Positions 26,527 to 36,186 of a DNA stretch of 64,000 nt are shown here, piece after piece; the stretch's first letter is position 1, and every line of letters starts with the position of its first letter. The DNA is from Pseudoruegeria aquimaris (lineage in GTDB: Bacteria > Pseudomonadota > Alphaproteobacteria > Rhodobacterales > Rhodobacteraceae). The position numbers were made by a program, and so were the translations under genes. The notes beneath the pieces are model-generated. The model was not told the origin of the DNA and searched no databases. It worked only from the letters and a program-made list of their open reading frames with translations. Location: the NCBI RefSeq assembly GCF_900172235.1, contig NZ_FWFQ01000006.1, positions 62,001 through 126,000 of the forward strand, read 5' to 3'.

Positions 26527-28353
26527 ATGCAGCTTGCTTTCCCCGCCCCCCTGTTCGACGCCAATGCCTCCGCCGGAGGCGGCGCGCTCGGCGACCTGCC
26601 CGAATGGGACCTGAGCGACCTCTACGCCTCCGAGGATGCGCCGGAACTGGCCCGCGACATGGCCTGGCTCGAAAAAGCCTGCGCCGATTTCGCCGCCACC
26701 TACCAGGGCAAGCTCGCGGATCTGGACGCCGAGGGGCTGCTTGACTGCGTGCAGGCCTACGAGAAGATCGACCTGATCGCCGGGCGCATCATGTCTTTCG
26801 CGGGGCTGCGCTACTACCAGGCCACCACGGATTCGGGCCGCGCCAAGTTCATGGCCGACTGCCAGGACCGGATCACCACTTTCACCACACCGCTCGTCTT
26901 CTACACGCTGGAAATCAACCGGATCGAGGATGAGAAGCTTCAGGCGATGTTCACCGAGAATGCCGCCCTCGCCCGCTACAAGCCGATCTTCGACCGCCTG
27001 CGCGCGATGAAGCCGCACCAGCTCTCCGACGAGCTGGAACAGTTCCTGCACGATCAGTCCACCGTGGGCGCCGCCGCCTGGAACCGCCTGTTCGACGAAA
27101 CCATCGCCGGGCTGACCTTCGAGATCGACGGCGAAGAGCTGAACCTCGAAGCCACGCTGAACTTTCTCACCGAGCAGGATCGCGGCAAGCGCGAGGCCGC
27201 GGCGCGCGAACTGGCGCGGGTCTTCGGCGAGAACGTGAAGCTCTTCGCCCGCATCCACAACACGCTGGCGAAGGAGAAGGAGATCGAGGATCGCTGGCGC
27301 AAGATGCCCACGCCGCAGACCGGCCGCCACCTCGCCAACCACGTGGAGCCGGAAGTGGTGGAAGCGCTGCGCGATGCGGTCGTAGCCGCCTACCCGAAGC
27401 TTTCGCACCGCTACTATGCGCTGAAGGCGAAATGGCTGGGGCTGGAGCGCATGGAGGTCTGGGACCGCAACGCGCCGCTGCCCACCGAGGACACCCGGAC
27501 CGTGGACTGGGCCACCGCGCGCAAAACGGTGATGGAAGCCTATGCGAGTTTCGATCCGAAAATGGCCGAGATCGCCGAACCCTTCTTCGAGAAAGGCTGG
27601 ATCGACGCCGCCGTGAAGCCCGGAAAGGCGCCGGGCGCCTTCGCGCACCCCACCGTCACCGACGTGCACCCCTACGTGATGCTGAACTACCTCGGCAAAC
27701 CGCGCGACGTGATGACGCTCGCTCATGAGCTGGGCCATGGCGTGCACCAGGTGCTGGCCGCGAAACAGGGCGAGCTGCTGTCCTCCACGCCGCTGACGCT
27801 GGCGGAGACGGCTTCCGTCTTCGGCGAGATGCTCACCTTCCGCAAGCTGCTCGATGCCGCGCAGACGAAGGAAGAGCGCAAGACGCTGCTTGCGGGCAAG
27901 GTCGAGGACATGATCAACACCGTGGTGCGCCAGATCGCCTTCTACGATTTCGAGTGCAAGCTCCATGCCGCGCGCGCCGAAGGCGAGCTGACGCCCGAGG
28001 ACATCAACGCGCTCTGGATGAGCGTTCAGGCCGAAAGCCTCGGCCCCGTCTTCGACTTCATGGACGGCTACGAGACCTTCTGGGCCTATATCCCCCACTT
28101 CGTGCACTCGCCCTTCTACGTCTATGCCTACGCCTTCGGCGACGGGCTGGTGAACGCGCTCTACGCCGTCTACGAAGAGGGCGATCCCGACTTCCAGAAG
28201 AAATACTTCGAGATGCTGGAAGCCGGCGGCTCCAAGCACCATTCCGAACTGCTCGCGCCCTTCGGGCTCGATGCCTCCGACCCGAAATTCTGGGACAAGG
28301 GGCTTTCGATGATCTCTGGCATGATCGACGAGCTGGAAGCGCTGGAAGACTGA
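26527..28353 (+). CDS. pepF: M3 family oligoendopeptidase F
   Basis: A 608-residue cytoplasmic zinc peptidase of the M3B family. The zinc motif HELGH is at residues 400-404 with downstream Glu residues in LTLAETASVFGEML supplying the third ligand. The C-terminal GSKHHSELLAPFGLD motif is typical. PepF enzymes cleave short oligopeptides (about 7-17 residues). A purine-rich GAGG precedes the ATG. A hairpin of family 2 follows its stop codon. Confidence 0.95.
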   Translation: MQLAFPAPLFDANASAGGGALGDLPEWDLSDLYASEDAPELARDMAWLEKACADFAATYQGKLADLDAEGLLDCVQAYEKIDLIAGRIMSFAGLRYYQATTDSGRAKFMADCQDRITTFTTPLVFYTLEINRIEDEKLQAMFTENAALARYKPIFDRLRAMKPHQLSDELEQFLHDQSTVGAAAWNRLFDETIAGLTFEIDGEELNLEATLNFLTEQDRGKREAAARELARVFGENVKLFARIHNTLAKEKEIEDRWRKMPTPQTGRHLANHVEPEVVEALRDAVVAAYPKLSHRYYALKAKWLGLERMEVWDRNAPLPTEDTRTVDWATARKTVMEAYASFDPKMAEIAEPFFEKGWIDAAVKPGKAPGAFAHPTVTDVHPYVMLNYLGKPRDVMTLAHELGHGVHQVLAAKQGELLSSTPLTLAETASVFGEMLTFRKLLDAAQTKEERKTLLAGKVEDMINTVVRQIAFYDFECKLHAARAEGELTPEDINALWMSVQAESLGPVFDFMDGYETFWAYIPHFVHSPFYVYAYAFGDGLVNALYAVYEEGDPDFQKKYFEMLEAGGSKHHSELLAPFGLDASDPKFWDKGLSMISGMIDELEALED

Positions 28354-28361
28354 CTTTCCTG

Positions 28362-28390
28362 CCTCCGGCGGGGATATTTCCGGAACAAAG
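28362..28390 (+). repeat. 3'-end element, family 2, copy 1
   Basis: CCTCCGGCGGGGATATTT followed by CCGGAACAAAG. The core GGGATATTT-N3-GAACAAAG recurs on the minus strand at 57289-57333. Both copies lie within about 12 bases of a stop codon, here pepF. It is followed by a hairpin at 28391-28420. Confidence 0.65.
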
Positions 28391-28425
28391 TGGGACCCCG
28401 CGCACTGAAAGCGGGGCCCCGATTT
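28391..28425. terminator. Probable terminator between pepF and the phospholipase D gene
   Basis: GGGACCCCGC (28392-28401) pairs with GCGGGGCCCC (28411-28420) except for one A-C mismatch, with a GCACTGAAA loop and a short T-containing tail (GATTTCTTG). The genes are convergent, so it may serve pepF. Confidence 0.65.
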
Positions 28426-28483
28426 CTTGACTGCAATCACCCCGATGTGCGGGAAGCCCCCCGCTGGAAGGCGCCGTGAAGCG

Positions 28484-30037
28484 TCAGAGCATCCAGGCGA
28501 TGGGCAGCCAGCTCATGAAGGTCACCAGGGCGCGGCTGAAGGCGCTGGTGGCCGGCTCGGTGGTATGGACCACCTCGTTGCCCTCCTCGGCCGTTTCCCG
28601 CCACGTCTTGCGCCCGTCTGGCGTGAGCGAGACGCGGTAGGCGTTGAGGGCGAGGTTTTCGTCGAAGGCCTCGGCCATGCCGCGGGCCAGCGCGGGGCTG
28701 TCGATCAGGAAACCCATCTCGGTGTTGAGGTTGGCGGAGCGGGGATCGAAGTTGAAGGAGCCGACGAAGGTTTCGTCGCGGTCCAGCACGAAGGTTTTCG
28801 CGTGCAGGCTGGTGGTGGAATAGCCCAGCAGGCCGAGCTGTCCGCCGAGGCGGGCCTGTTCGACGTCGGGCTTCAGCTCGTAGACCTCCACGCCCCCTTC
28901 CAGCAGCCTGTCGCGGTAGCGCACGTAGCCGCCGTGCACCGGCAGCACGTCGGTGGCGGCCTGGGAGTTCGTCAGGGTGCGCACGCGGATGCCTTCGGCG
29001 GCGAAGCCGGTGAGCAGATCGGTGAAGCCATCGCCCGGCACGAAATAGGCAGAAACCAGATCGACGCTTTTCGTGGGCCGGCCCAGGATGGAGAACAGCC
29101 GCGTGATCATCAGCTGATCCTCGCGCGCGGGCCCGAGCCCCTTGGCGGGATCGTCGCTGACGAGGCGGGTGGGCACCCAATCCAGCAACAGCGAGCCTTC
29201 CAGCATGCGGGCGATGATGCGGGTGTTCTCGATCGCGGCGAGATAGGCCTGGGCCGCCGGATCCTCGCGCACCGCATCGGCGGAGGCTTCTATGGAGGAG
29301 GCCTCGGGATCGTCGGCCGGCAGGATGCGCGACACCGGATAGGCCGAGAGGCTGGCCCAGTAGCGGTCGAAATCCTCTTCCACCTCGCCGGCGGCATTGC
29401 CGACCACGAGCACGTCGAGATCGAAGTAGTTCACGTCTTCGGCGGTGGCGAAGTAGATGTCGCCCACGTTGCGGCCGCCGACGATGGTGGCGATGCCGTC
29501 CACGGTGAAGGACTTGTTGTGCATCCGGCGGTTCAGGCGGCGGAAATCGAACATGTAGGAGAGCACGCGCGGGTTGCGCAGGATGAAGGGGTTGAACAGC
29601 CGCACCTCCGCGTTGGGGTGGCTGTCGAGCTCGGCCAGTTCGGGATCGAGATCGGGGGTGCCGTTGTCATCCACCAGCAGGCGCACGCGCACGCCGCGAT
29701 CGGCCGCCGCCTTCAGCTCGTCCAGCAGCAGCAGGCCGGTGATGTCCTTCTGCCAGATGTAATACTGCGCATCGATGCTCTGCTGCGCGGCGCGGGCCAG
29801 CAGCACGCGCGAGGCGAAGGCCACCGCGCCGTTCTGCAGCGGGGTGACGCCGTTCCTGCCGGGGTTGGCGGCCATGTCGTCGGCCACGTGGCGCGCGATC
29901 GGGCTGTCGGGTGGCGCGGGCAGCGCGCGGCTTTCGCTGCGCCCCTCCTGCGAGGGCGGCGCGAAGACGAGCCGGGCCACGAAGCCCGCCCCCCAGAGCA
30001 CGACCACCGTCAGCAGCAACAGTTTCAGGAAACGCAT
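28484..30037 (-). CDS. Phospholipase D family protein (cardiolipin synthase-like)
   Basis: A 517-residue protein with one N-terminal membrane anchor (LLLLTVVVLWGAGFVARLV) and two HKD catalytic motifs: H173 in HNKSFTVDG with GGRN, and H412 in HAKTFVLDRDETFVGSFNFDPRS. This is the pattern of ClsC-like phospholipase D proteins that make or exchange phospholipid headgroups. The start at 30037 follows GGAGAAGG; a TTG further upstream is less likely. A second hydrophobic stretch is at the C-terminus (FMSWLPIAWML). Confidence 0.88.
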   Translation of the reverse strand: MRFLKLLLLTVVVLWGAGFVARLVFAPPSQEGRSESRALPAPPDSPIARHVADDMAANPGRNGVTPLQNGAVAFASRVLLARAAQQSIDAQYYIWQKDITGLLLLDELKAAADRGVRVRLLVDDNGTPDLDPELAELDSHPNAEVRLFNPFILRNPRVLSYMFDFRRLNRRMHNKSFTVDGIATIVGGRNVGDIYFATAEDVNYFDLDVLVVGNAAGEVEEDFDRYWASLSAYPVSRILPADDPEASSIEASADAVREDPAAQAYLAAIENTRIIARMLEGSLLLDWVPTRLVSDDPAKGLGPAREDQLMITRLFSILGRPTKSVDLVSAYFVPGDGFTDLLTGFAAEGIRVRTLTNSQAATDVLPVHGGYVRYRDRLLEGGVEVYELKPDVEQARLGGQLGLLGYSTTSLHAKTFVLDRDETFVGSFNFDPRSANLNTEMGFLIDSPALARGMAEAFDENLALNAYRVSLTPDGRKTWRETAEEGNEVVHTTEPATSAFSRALVTFMSWLPIAWML

Positions 30038-30198
30038 CCGCCCTTCTCCTCCCAAATGCGGGCCTGCCCGCCGGCGGGGCGCCCGTTCTTGCCCGAAACC
30101 TTAGGCAAGCGGCTGCCTCCGGGCAACAGCGCCGGAGAAATCCCCTTGTTCGGTGGCGCACGGCCCGCCATTGTGCAGGGTGGCGCAAGGAGAAGCGG

Positions 30199-31251
30199 AT
30201 GCAGAAACCCACCATCGTACTGGATGCCTATTGGCGGCAGGTTTCGGAGTTGTTCTCGGAGGCCGATTTCGCCCGGCTGCATACCGCGTTCGACGTGGTC
30301 TGGGGCCAGGACGCCCCGATCCCGCAGGAGGTGCTCGACGGCGCCCTGCCGGATGCGGTGGCGCTGATCTCGGCGGATCCGCGGGTCAGCCGCGACACGC
30401 TGGAGGCGGCGCCGGGGCTCAAGGCCGTGGTGGAGGTTTCGGGCGCGTTTCCGGCCTCGATCGACTACGCGGCCTGTGCGAAACGCGGCGTTGAGGTGCT
30501 GAGCTGCTCGCCCGGGTTCCGGGAGTCGGTGGCGGAAATGGCGGTGGCGATGGCGCTGGCCGGGGCGCGCGGGCTGGTGACTGAGCACGAGTTGTTCCGC
30601 AACGGGCGCGAAAGCTGGCTGGCCGATCACCCCGAGCGGGATTTCTCGCTCTTTGACTGCCCCGTCGGTTTCGTCGGATTCGGCGCCATCGCGCAGGAAA
30701 CCCTGCGCCTTCTGCGCCCCTTCCGCCCCGTCGTGCGCGCCTACGACCCCTTCCTTGATGATGACGCCGCCGCCGCGAAGGGCGTGATCCTCACCAGCCT
30801 CGAAGAGGTGCTGAGCCAGAGCCGGTGCATCTTCGTGATGGCCGCGCCCACCGTCGAGAACAAGGGCATGATCGGCGCCCAGCAGCTTTCGAAAATGCCC
30901 AACGGCAGCCTGCTGGTGCTGGCCAGCCGCGCCCATCTCGTGGATTTCGACGCGCTGCTGCGCGACACCACCTTCGGGCGCATCCGCGCCGCGATCGACG
31001 TCTTCCCGCAGGAGCCCGTGGACAGGAAATCGCAGATGCGGTTCAACCCGAACCTGATCCTTTCGCCCCATCGGGCCGCGGCCGTGAAGGGCGGGCGGCA
31101 CCTGATCGGCAAGATGATCGTGGACGATCTGCTGGAGATCACCGCCGGGCGCGCGCCGACGCAGCTTCTGCGCGCCGCCGACCGGGACGTGGAGCTACTG
31201 GCCGGGGTGAGCGATGCCGCCCCAGTGGCCGAGATGGCGGCGAAGCGCTAG
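30199..31251 (+). CDS. D-isomer-specific 2-hydroxyacid dehydrogenase
   Basis: A 350-residue NAD-dependent dehydrogenase. The Rossmann motif is VGFVGFGAIAQETLRLL; the catalytic Arg lies in LASRAHLVDFDALL, the Glu in DVFPQEPVD and the His in LSPHRAAAVKGG. The substrate is not evident; the motif context resembles phosphoglycerate/glyoxylate-type members. The ATG follows AAGGAG. It is divergent from the phospholipase D gene and convergent with the VCBS gene. Confidence 0.88.
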   Translation: MQKPTIVLDAYWRQVSELFSEADFARLHTAFDVVWGQDAPIPQEVLDGALPDAVALISADPRVSRDTLEAAPGLKAVVEVSGAFPASIDYAACAKRGVEVLSCSPGFRESVAEMAVAMALAGARGLVTEHELFRNGRESWLADHPERDFSLFDCPVGFVGFGAIAQETLRLLRPFRPVVRAYDPFLDDDAAAAKGVILTSLEEVLSQSRCIFVMAAPTVENKGMIGAQQLSKMPNGSLLVLASRAHLVDFDALLRDTTFGRIRAAIDVFPQEPVDRKSQMRFNPNLILSPHRAAAVKGGRHLIGKMIVDDLLEITAGRAPTQLLRAADRDVELLAGVSDAAPVAEMAAKR

Positions 31252-31277
31252 CGCGGGGCCGAAGCCCGGACGGGCCG

Positions 31278-32056
31278 TCAGCCCCCGGCGCAGCGCAGGG
31301 CGGCCTCGGTGGCCGCCGCGCCCTCGAAAGGCCCGATGTCCGTTTCCAGCAGTTCCCCTTTCGGCGTCAAACGAAGCGACAGGAGCCGCTGCCAGTCGGC
31401 GCGGGGCACCACCATCTCGGGGGCTCCCGCGCAGCTGCGTATGCCGCCGGTGATGAAATCCTCTCCGATCCGGTGGTTGCTGATGCCCTGCATCTGCGCC
31501 ACTTCCGTCAGCCCGCCGGCCTCATAGCGCCAGACGCGCAGGATGCGGGCAAGGTGCGGGCGGTCCACGTAGGCAATTTCAACCCTGCCGTCACCGTCCA
31601 GATCGGCGGCGCCGACGGGCGCCAGCCAGCGGTTGCGGGTGCCGATGTAGGGGGTGGCCGCTATCAGCCCCTCGGGGCCGTGGACGGCAAGGCGCGCGCC
31701 GCGTCGCGCGTCGGATTCCACCACGATCACCTCGGGGGCGCCGTCACCGTCCAGGTCGGCGAGCCGGGGCGCGGTATCCTCGAACACCCGGCTTTCGGGC
31801 AGCACGATGCGGCGGCTGCGCCCGTCGGAGAGCGTCAGCACCAGCGTGCCGTGCTCGATCGCGTCGCCGAGCACGCCGTGGGCGTAGCGGGTGGTGGGAT
31901 CGTCGTAGCGGGCGGCGGTGATCGCCGCGCCCGTCTGCGCCAAGGCGCCCCCGGCAGCGAGGCCGCCGGCCAGCAGCGCAAGGCGCGTGGCCAGAACACT
32001 GACCCACGCGTGGATCGGCGCGCGGGCCTGCGAAAACCTCGGCCCGCGCCCGCGCA

Positions 32057-32057
<1 letters not shown>
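31278..32057 (-). CDS. Exported VCBS/FG-GAP repeat protein
   Basis: A 259-residue protein with a signal peptide (LLAGGLAAGGALA, cleavage near residue 41). It has at least two FG-GAP/VCBS calcium-binding-like motifs (LADLDGDGAPEVIVVESD and GAADLDGDGRVEIAYVDRP), so the fold is probably a partial beta-propeller in the periplasm. Two C-terminal Cys residues may pair. The ATG shares a base with the stop codon of the upstream ferredoxin gene (TGATG), indicating coupling. Function is unknown. Confidence 0.82.
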
Positions 32058-32401
<344 letters not shown>

Positions 32402-32530
32402 TCAGATCTGTGCTTGCGGGCTCGCCGCCCCGCCCGCCGGCGCACACGCCGGCCCGGTGGAGCCAGAGCCTGACTTAGCGGCGCCATGCCTCCCGCGCCA
32501 GTCTCCATCGATCATTTTTTCACGCGGGGC

Positions 32531-32563
32531 TTGCAGCGGCGCATCAATGTTCTATTTTTGTTC
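32531..32563 (+). promoter_or_regulatory. LexA-controlled promoter (alphaproteobacterial SOS box)
   Basis: GTTC-TATTTTT-GTTC at 32549-32563 is an exact match to the alphaproteobacterial LexA site GTTC-N7-GTTC. A promoter is superimposed: TTGCAG (32531-32536), 16 bases, TATTTT (32553-32558), so LexA would cover the -10 box. The predicted transcript start falls on or next to the ATG at 32566, implying a leaderless message. The site form is that seen upstream of imuA/imuB/dnaE2 operons in related bacteria, from general knowledge. Confidence 0.8.
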
Positions 32564-32565
32564 CC

Positions 32566-32979
32566 ATGACGGACGCCCCGCCCCCCTCTTCCTCTTTCCC
32601 GGCCGCCGGCGGGTTTCACGGCCGGCCGGACTGGCCGCGCCCCCCCGCCTGCCTGCCCCATGCCCGGCTCGACGAGCCGCCCAGCGGCGCGCGCGTCTGC
32701 GTGGCGGGGCTGGTGCTGGTGCGCCAGCGGCCGGGCACGGCGAAGGGGGTGATCTTCCTGACGCTGGAGGACGAGACGGGGGTGAGCAACATCGTCGTCT
32801 GGCAGAAGGTCTACGAGCGGTTCCGCCGGGCGGTGATCTCGGGGCGGCTGCTGCGCGTCACCGGCCGCATCCAGCGCGAAAGCGGCGTGGTCCACGTGGT
32901 CGCCGAACATGTGGAGGACATCTCCCCCCTGCTCGACAGGCTCACCGCCCCGGCGGAGCCGCAGGGCGGGGGCGCCTAG
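32566..32979 (+). CDS. Orphan OB-fold domain matching the C-terminus of error-prone polymerase DnaE2
   Basis: A 137-residue protein. Residues about 42-122 ([36 protein letters not shown], then [29 protein letters not shown]) match the OB domain near the end of DnaE2/ImuC polymerases. The first 40 residues and last 12 are Pro/Ala-rich and not recognised. The polymerase body, imuA and imuB are absent here. With a LexA box at its promoter it looks like what is left after an internal deletion of an SOS mutagenesis operon, or a stand-alone single-strand-DNA-binding OB protein. No ribosome site precedes the ATG. Confidence 0.7.
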   Translation: MTDAPPPSSSFPAAGGFHGRPDWPRPPACLPHARLDEPPSGARVCVAGLVLVRQRPGTAKGVIFLTLEDETGVSNIVVWQKVYERFRRAVISGRLLRVTGRIQRESGVVHVVAEHVEDISPLLDRLTAPAEPQGGGA

Positions 32980-33004
32980 CCCTTCCGCCCCCGCCGCGCG
33001 CACG

Positions 33005-33916
33005 TCAGATCTTCGTGGCGTTGGCCGGTGGCGTCACCGCGCGCCGCTTCAGCATCGCCTCGCGCCAGGTGATGAAGCTCACCGCCCCCAGGATGATGGC
33101 CCCGCCCAGCACCACCCAGCCGTCCACCGGCTCGGCGAAGACCAGAGCGCCCAGCGCCGTGGCCCAGATCAGCTGCAGGAAGGTCACCGGCTGGGTGACG
33201 GTGAGCGGCGCGGCCTGGAAGGCCAGCGTCATCGTGTAGTGGCCGGCGGTGGCGAAACAGGCCACGAGAAAGAGCCAGAACAGCTCGCTGCCCGAGGGCG
33301 GCACCCAGACGGCGAAGGCGAAGGGCGCAAGGCCGATGGTGACGGTGACCGAGAGCATCCCGACGACGACGGCCGGGCTCACCTGCCCGGAGACGCGCTT
33401 GGCGATCAGGTAGGAGCCGGCGAAGGCCAGTGCCGTGCCGATCATCGCCAGGTGTCCCGCGTTCACCTCCCGCAGCCCCGGGCGCAGGATCACCAGCGCC
33501 CCCAGCAGCGCCGCCAGCACCGCGAGGATGCGGCGCAGGGCGAGGGTTTCCCCAAGGAAGAGCGCCGCGCCGAGAGTGACGTAGACCGGCGAGAGGTAGT
33601 TCATCGCGGTGACTTCGGCGATCGGGATGCGCGTCATCGCGTAGAACCAGAGGATCACGCCCAGCGTGTGCACCGCCCCGCGCGCGGCGAAGAGCGTGGC
33701 CAGGGGGCGGTCCATGCGCGTGCGCAGCATCGGGCCCAGCATCGGCAGCAGGAAAACGAGCCCCAGCACGTAGCGCAGGAAGGCCGATTGCGCCGCCGGA
33801 AGCCCGGAGCCCACGTGTTTGACGATGGCCGTCACGGCGACGAAATTCAGGCCGGTCACGATCATCCAGAAAATGCCGGCGGCGGGGGTGGCCTTCGGGC
33901 TTTGAGTGGGCTGCAT
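33005..33916 (-). CDS. DMT superfamily transporter (EamA)
   Basis: A 303-residue protein with about ten membrane helices in two EamA repeats (AQSAFLRYVLGLVFLLPML, ITWREAMLKRRAV at the end). The first repeat includes YAMTRIPIAEVTAMNYLSPVYVTLGAALFLGE, a typical EamA segment. The substrate is unknown. It is 37 bases downstream of argO on the same strand, so amino-acid or related metabolite export is plausible. Confidence 0.86.
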   Translation of the reverse strand: MQPTQSPKATPAAGIFWMIVTGLNFVAVTAIVKHVGSGLPAAQSAFLRYVLGLVFLLPMLGPMLRTRMDRPLATLFAARGAVHTLGVILWFYAMTRIPIAEVTAMNYLSPVYVTLGAALFLGETLALRRILAVLAALLGALVILRPGLREVNAGHLAMIGTALAFAGSYLIAKRVSGQVSPAVVVGMLSVTVTIGLAPFAFAVWVPPSGSELFWLFLVACFATAGHYTMTLAFQAAPLTVTQPVTFLQLIWATALGALVFAEPVDGWVVLGGAIILGAVSFITWREAMLKRRAVTPPANATKI

Positions 33917-33953
33917 GGCGCGAGCCAATCCGATCCGGGCCGGATTGGCAAGC

Positions 33954-34553
33954 TCAATTGATGATGAGCGAGGCCGCGATCGCCCACATGGTCGCCCCGA
34001 CCACCACGTCCAGCACCCGCCAGGCCGCCGGCCGCGCGAAGAACCCGCGCAGCAGCCGGGCGCCGAAGCCGAGGCCGAAGAAGAAGGTGAAGGAGGCCGA
34101 GGCCGCCCCCAGCCCGAAGGCCAGCCGCGCGCCTTCATACTGGGTGGAGATCGAGCCCAGCAGCACCACCGTATCGAGGTAGACATGGGGGTTGAGCCAG
34201 GTCAGCGCGAGGCAGGTTGTGAGCGCGGCGGCAAGGCTCTGGCGCGGCTGATCGCCCGCCGAAAGCGCCGCCCCGCCCCGGTAGGCGGCCCGGAAGGCCA
34301 GCGCACCGTAGCCCAGCAGGAAGAGCGCCCCGCCCCAGCGGAAGGCCGGGATCAGCCAGGGCGCGGCCCCGGCGATGGCGCCGAAGCCGCTCACCCCGAG
34401 CGCGATCAGCACCGCGTCCGACAGCGCGCAGGTCAGCACCACCGGCAGCACGTGTTCGTTGCGCAGCCCCTGCCGCAGCACGAAGGCGTTCTGCGCACCG
34501 ATGGCCAGGATCAGGCTGAAGCCGAGGGCGAAGCCGGCGAAATAGGCGCTCAT
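33954..34553 (-). CDS. argO: LysE/ArgO family basic amino acid exporter
   Basis: A 199-residue membrane protein with about six helices and the LysE family start FALGFSLILAIGAQNAFVLRQGL, plus CLALTWLNPHVYLDTVVLLGSIS. The family exports arginine, lysine or canavanine. It is divergent from an ArgP-type LysR regulator, the usual arrangement for this exporter. The substrate preference is inferred from family and context. Confidence 0.93.
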   Translation of the reverse strand: MSAYFAGFALGFSLILAIGAQNAFVLRQGLRNEHVLPVVLTCALSDAVLIALGVSGFGAIAGAAPWLIPAFRWGGALFLLGYGALAFRAAYRGGAALSAGDQPRQSLAAALTTCLALTWLNPHVYLDTVVLLGSISTQYEGARLAFGLGAASASFTFFFGLGFGARLLRGFFARPAAWRVLDVVVGATMWAIAASLIIN

Positions 34554-34663
34554 GGATGGTGTCCTGCGGTTGGAATGGGTGGCCTCGGGCGTCTGGTGGC
34601 TTGACTACGGCAGGCAGGCGCGCAAGACAAATTAATGTTCCTTGTATTGATTAAGGATTTCTA
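34554..34663. promoter_or_regulatory. argO-argP divergent control region
   Basis: The 110-base gap is GC-rich near argO and AT-rich next to argP (AATTAATGTTCC, then TTGATTAAGG at 34632-34657). ATTAAT and TGATTAA form an imperfect inverted pair with T-N11-A spacing of the LysR kind. This is the natural place for ArgP binding. Exact boxes cannot be set by eye. Confidence 0.45.
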
Positions 34664-35545
34664 ATGTTTGCCGATGCCCATCTGGAGGCCCTGCGCGCGG
34701 TGGTGCGCACGGGCAGCTTCGAGGCCGCCGCCGCCGCGCTCGGGATCACGCCCTCGGCAGTGTCCCAGCGCATCAAGGCACTGGAGGAGCGCATCGGGAC
34801 GGTGCTGGTGCGCCGGGGACACCCCTGCGAGGCCACGGCGGCCGGGGCGCGTCTGTGCCGCCACGGCGAGGCGGTGGCGCTGCTGGAGCGCGCGCTGGCC
34901 GAAGACCTCGGCAAACCCGCCGAAAGGGCGCAGCTGCGCATCGCGGTGAATGCCGACAGCCTCGCCACCTGGTTCCTGCCGGCGATGGCCGAAGCGGAAG
35001 GCCTGCTCTTCGACATCGTGGTGGACGATCAGGATCACTCCGCCGACTGGCTGCGCCGGGGCGAGGTGATGGCCGCCGTCACCGCCCACGGCACCGCCGT
35101 TCAGGGCTGCGACTCCCGCCCGCTGGGCGCGCTGCGCTACATCGCCACCGCCAGCCCCGGCTTCGCCGCACGCCACTTCCCCGAGGGCATCACCGCGCAG
35201 GCGCTCGCACAGGCACCGGGGATGACCTACACCACGCGCGATGCGCTCCAGAAGCGCTGGGTGCAGCAGGAGCTGGGCCGCGAGGCCCCCTTCCCCACCC
35301 ATTTCCTGCCCTCGACGCAGGCCTTCGTGGACGGCGCCCTGCTGGGCCTCGGCTGGGGCATGAACCCGGAGGCGCTGGTGGCAGAGCACATCCGCACGGG
35401 CCGGCTGGTGGCGCTCGGCACGCGGCCGGTGCTCGACGTGGCGCTGCATTGGCAGGTCAACCGGCTGGTGCGGGAGCCGCTGGCGCCGCTGACGCGCGCC
35501 GTGCGCGCCTCCGCCGCGCGCTGGCTTCACGCGGGAAGCGCTTGA
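34664..35545 (+). CDS. argP: LysR family regulator ArgP
   Basis: A 293-residue LysR-type regulator. The N-terminal helix-turn-helix (LEALRAVVRTGSFEAAAAALGITPSAVSQRIKALEERIG) is followed by a LysR substrate-binding domain. ArgP senses arginine and lysine and activates the exporter gene, here argO on the opposite strand. Length and the divergent neighbour support the call. Confidence 0.9.
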   Translation: MFADAHLEALRAVVRTGSFEAAAAALGITPSAVSQRIKALEERIGTVLVRRGHPCEATAAGARLCRHGEAVALLERALAEDLGKPAERAQLRIAVNADSLATWFLPAMAEAEGLLFDIVVDDQDHSADWLRRGEVMAAVTAHGTAVQGCDSRPLGALRYIATASPGFAARHFPEGITAQALAQAPGMTYTTRDALQKRWVQQELGREAPFPTHFLPSTQAFVDGALLGLGWGMNPEALVAEHIRTGRLVALGTRPVLDVALHWQVNRLVREPLAPLTRAVRASAARWLHAGSA

Positions 35546-35605
35546 CCGCCCCCCTGCCCGCCCGTGCATAGTGAGGCGAAAGCCCTTTAGACCACGAGGC
35601 CCCCG

Positions 35606-36085
35606 ATGGCAGAGCAGAACCGTTTCCTGAAGCTTCTCAAGGATCTGGCGCTTGCGCTTCTGAACGCAACGCTGCTGTTGGCGCTCGCCTGCCTGCTTGT
35701 GGCCTACCTGACAGTGAAGAAGGTGGACGGCATCACCGCCACCTTCGCCAGCAACCTCATCGAAGTGCAGCCGGTGCGCGATCAGTTGGCAGCCCTGAAC
35801 GACAACCTCGCGGGGCTGCGCGGCGATCTTGCCGACATCCGCAGCGCCTCCGGCGAGGCCGGCAGCGAGGCCTTGCAGGCAGTGCAGGCACGGGTGCAGC
35901 GGATCGAGGGCGAAGTGGCGCAGACGCGCGAGAAGGTGCGCGCGCTCATCGATGAGCCGGAAATCCTGATCGATCACGCCATCGAAACCACAGCCGAAGA
36001 GGTGAAGGGCATCGTGCGCACCACCCTGAACTGCGCCGCCCCGGCGGAAGCGCCGCAGCTCTCCACCCCGGCGGCCGACGGCTGA
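35606..36085 (+). CDS. Single-pass membrane protein with coiled coil, unknown function
   Basis: A 159-residue protein with one N-terminal membrane helix (LALALLNATLLLALACLLVAYLTV, residues 12-35) followed by a heptad-rich coiled coil (residues about 55-115: LAALNDNLAGLRGDLADI, LQAVQARVQRIEGEVAQTREKV). I do not recognise a characterised family. It sits alone between argP and the haemoglobin gene. Confidence 0.78.
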   Translation: MAEQNRFLKLLKDLALALLNATLLLALACLLVAYLTVKKVDGITATFASNLIEVQPVRDQLAALNDNLAGLRGDLADIRSASGEAGSEALQAVQARVQRIEGEVAQTREKVRALIDEPEILIDHAIETTAEEVKGIVRTTLNCAAPAEAPQLSTPAADG

Positions 36086-36186
36086 GGCCCCCGCCGACGC
36101 CTTCAAGCCCCCCTGCGGCGCCGCGCCCGCTCGCGCGCCGGCACGGCATTCGCTATGGCTGGCGCAGACATTGCAGGACAGGCCCG

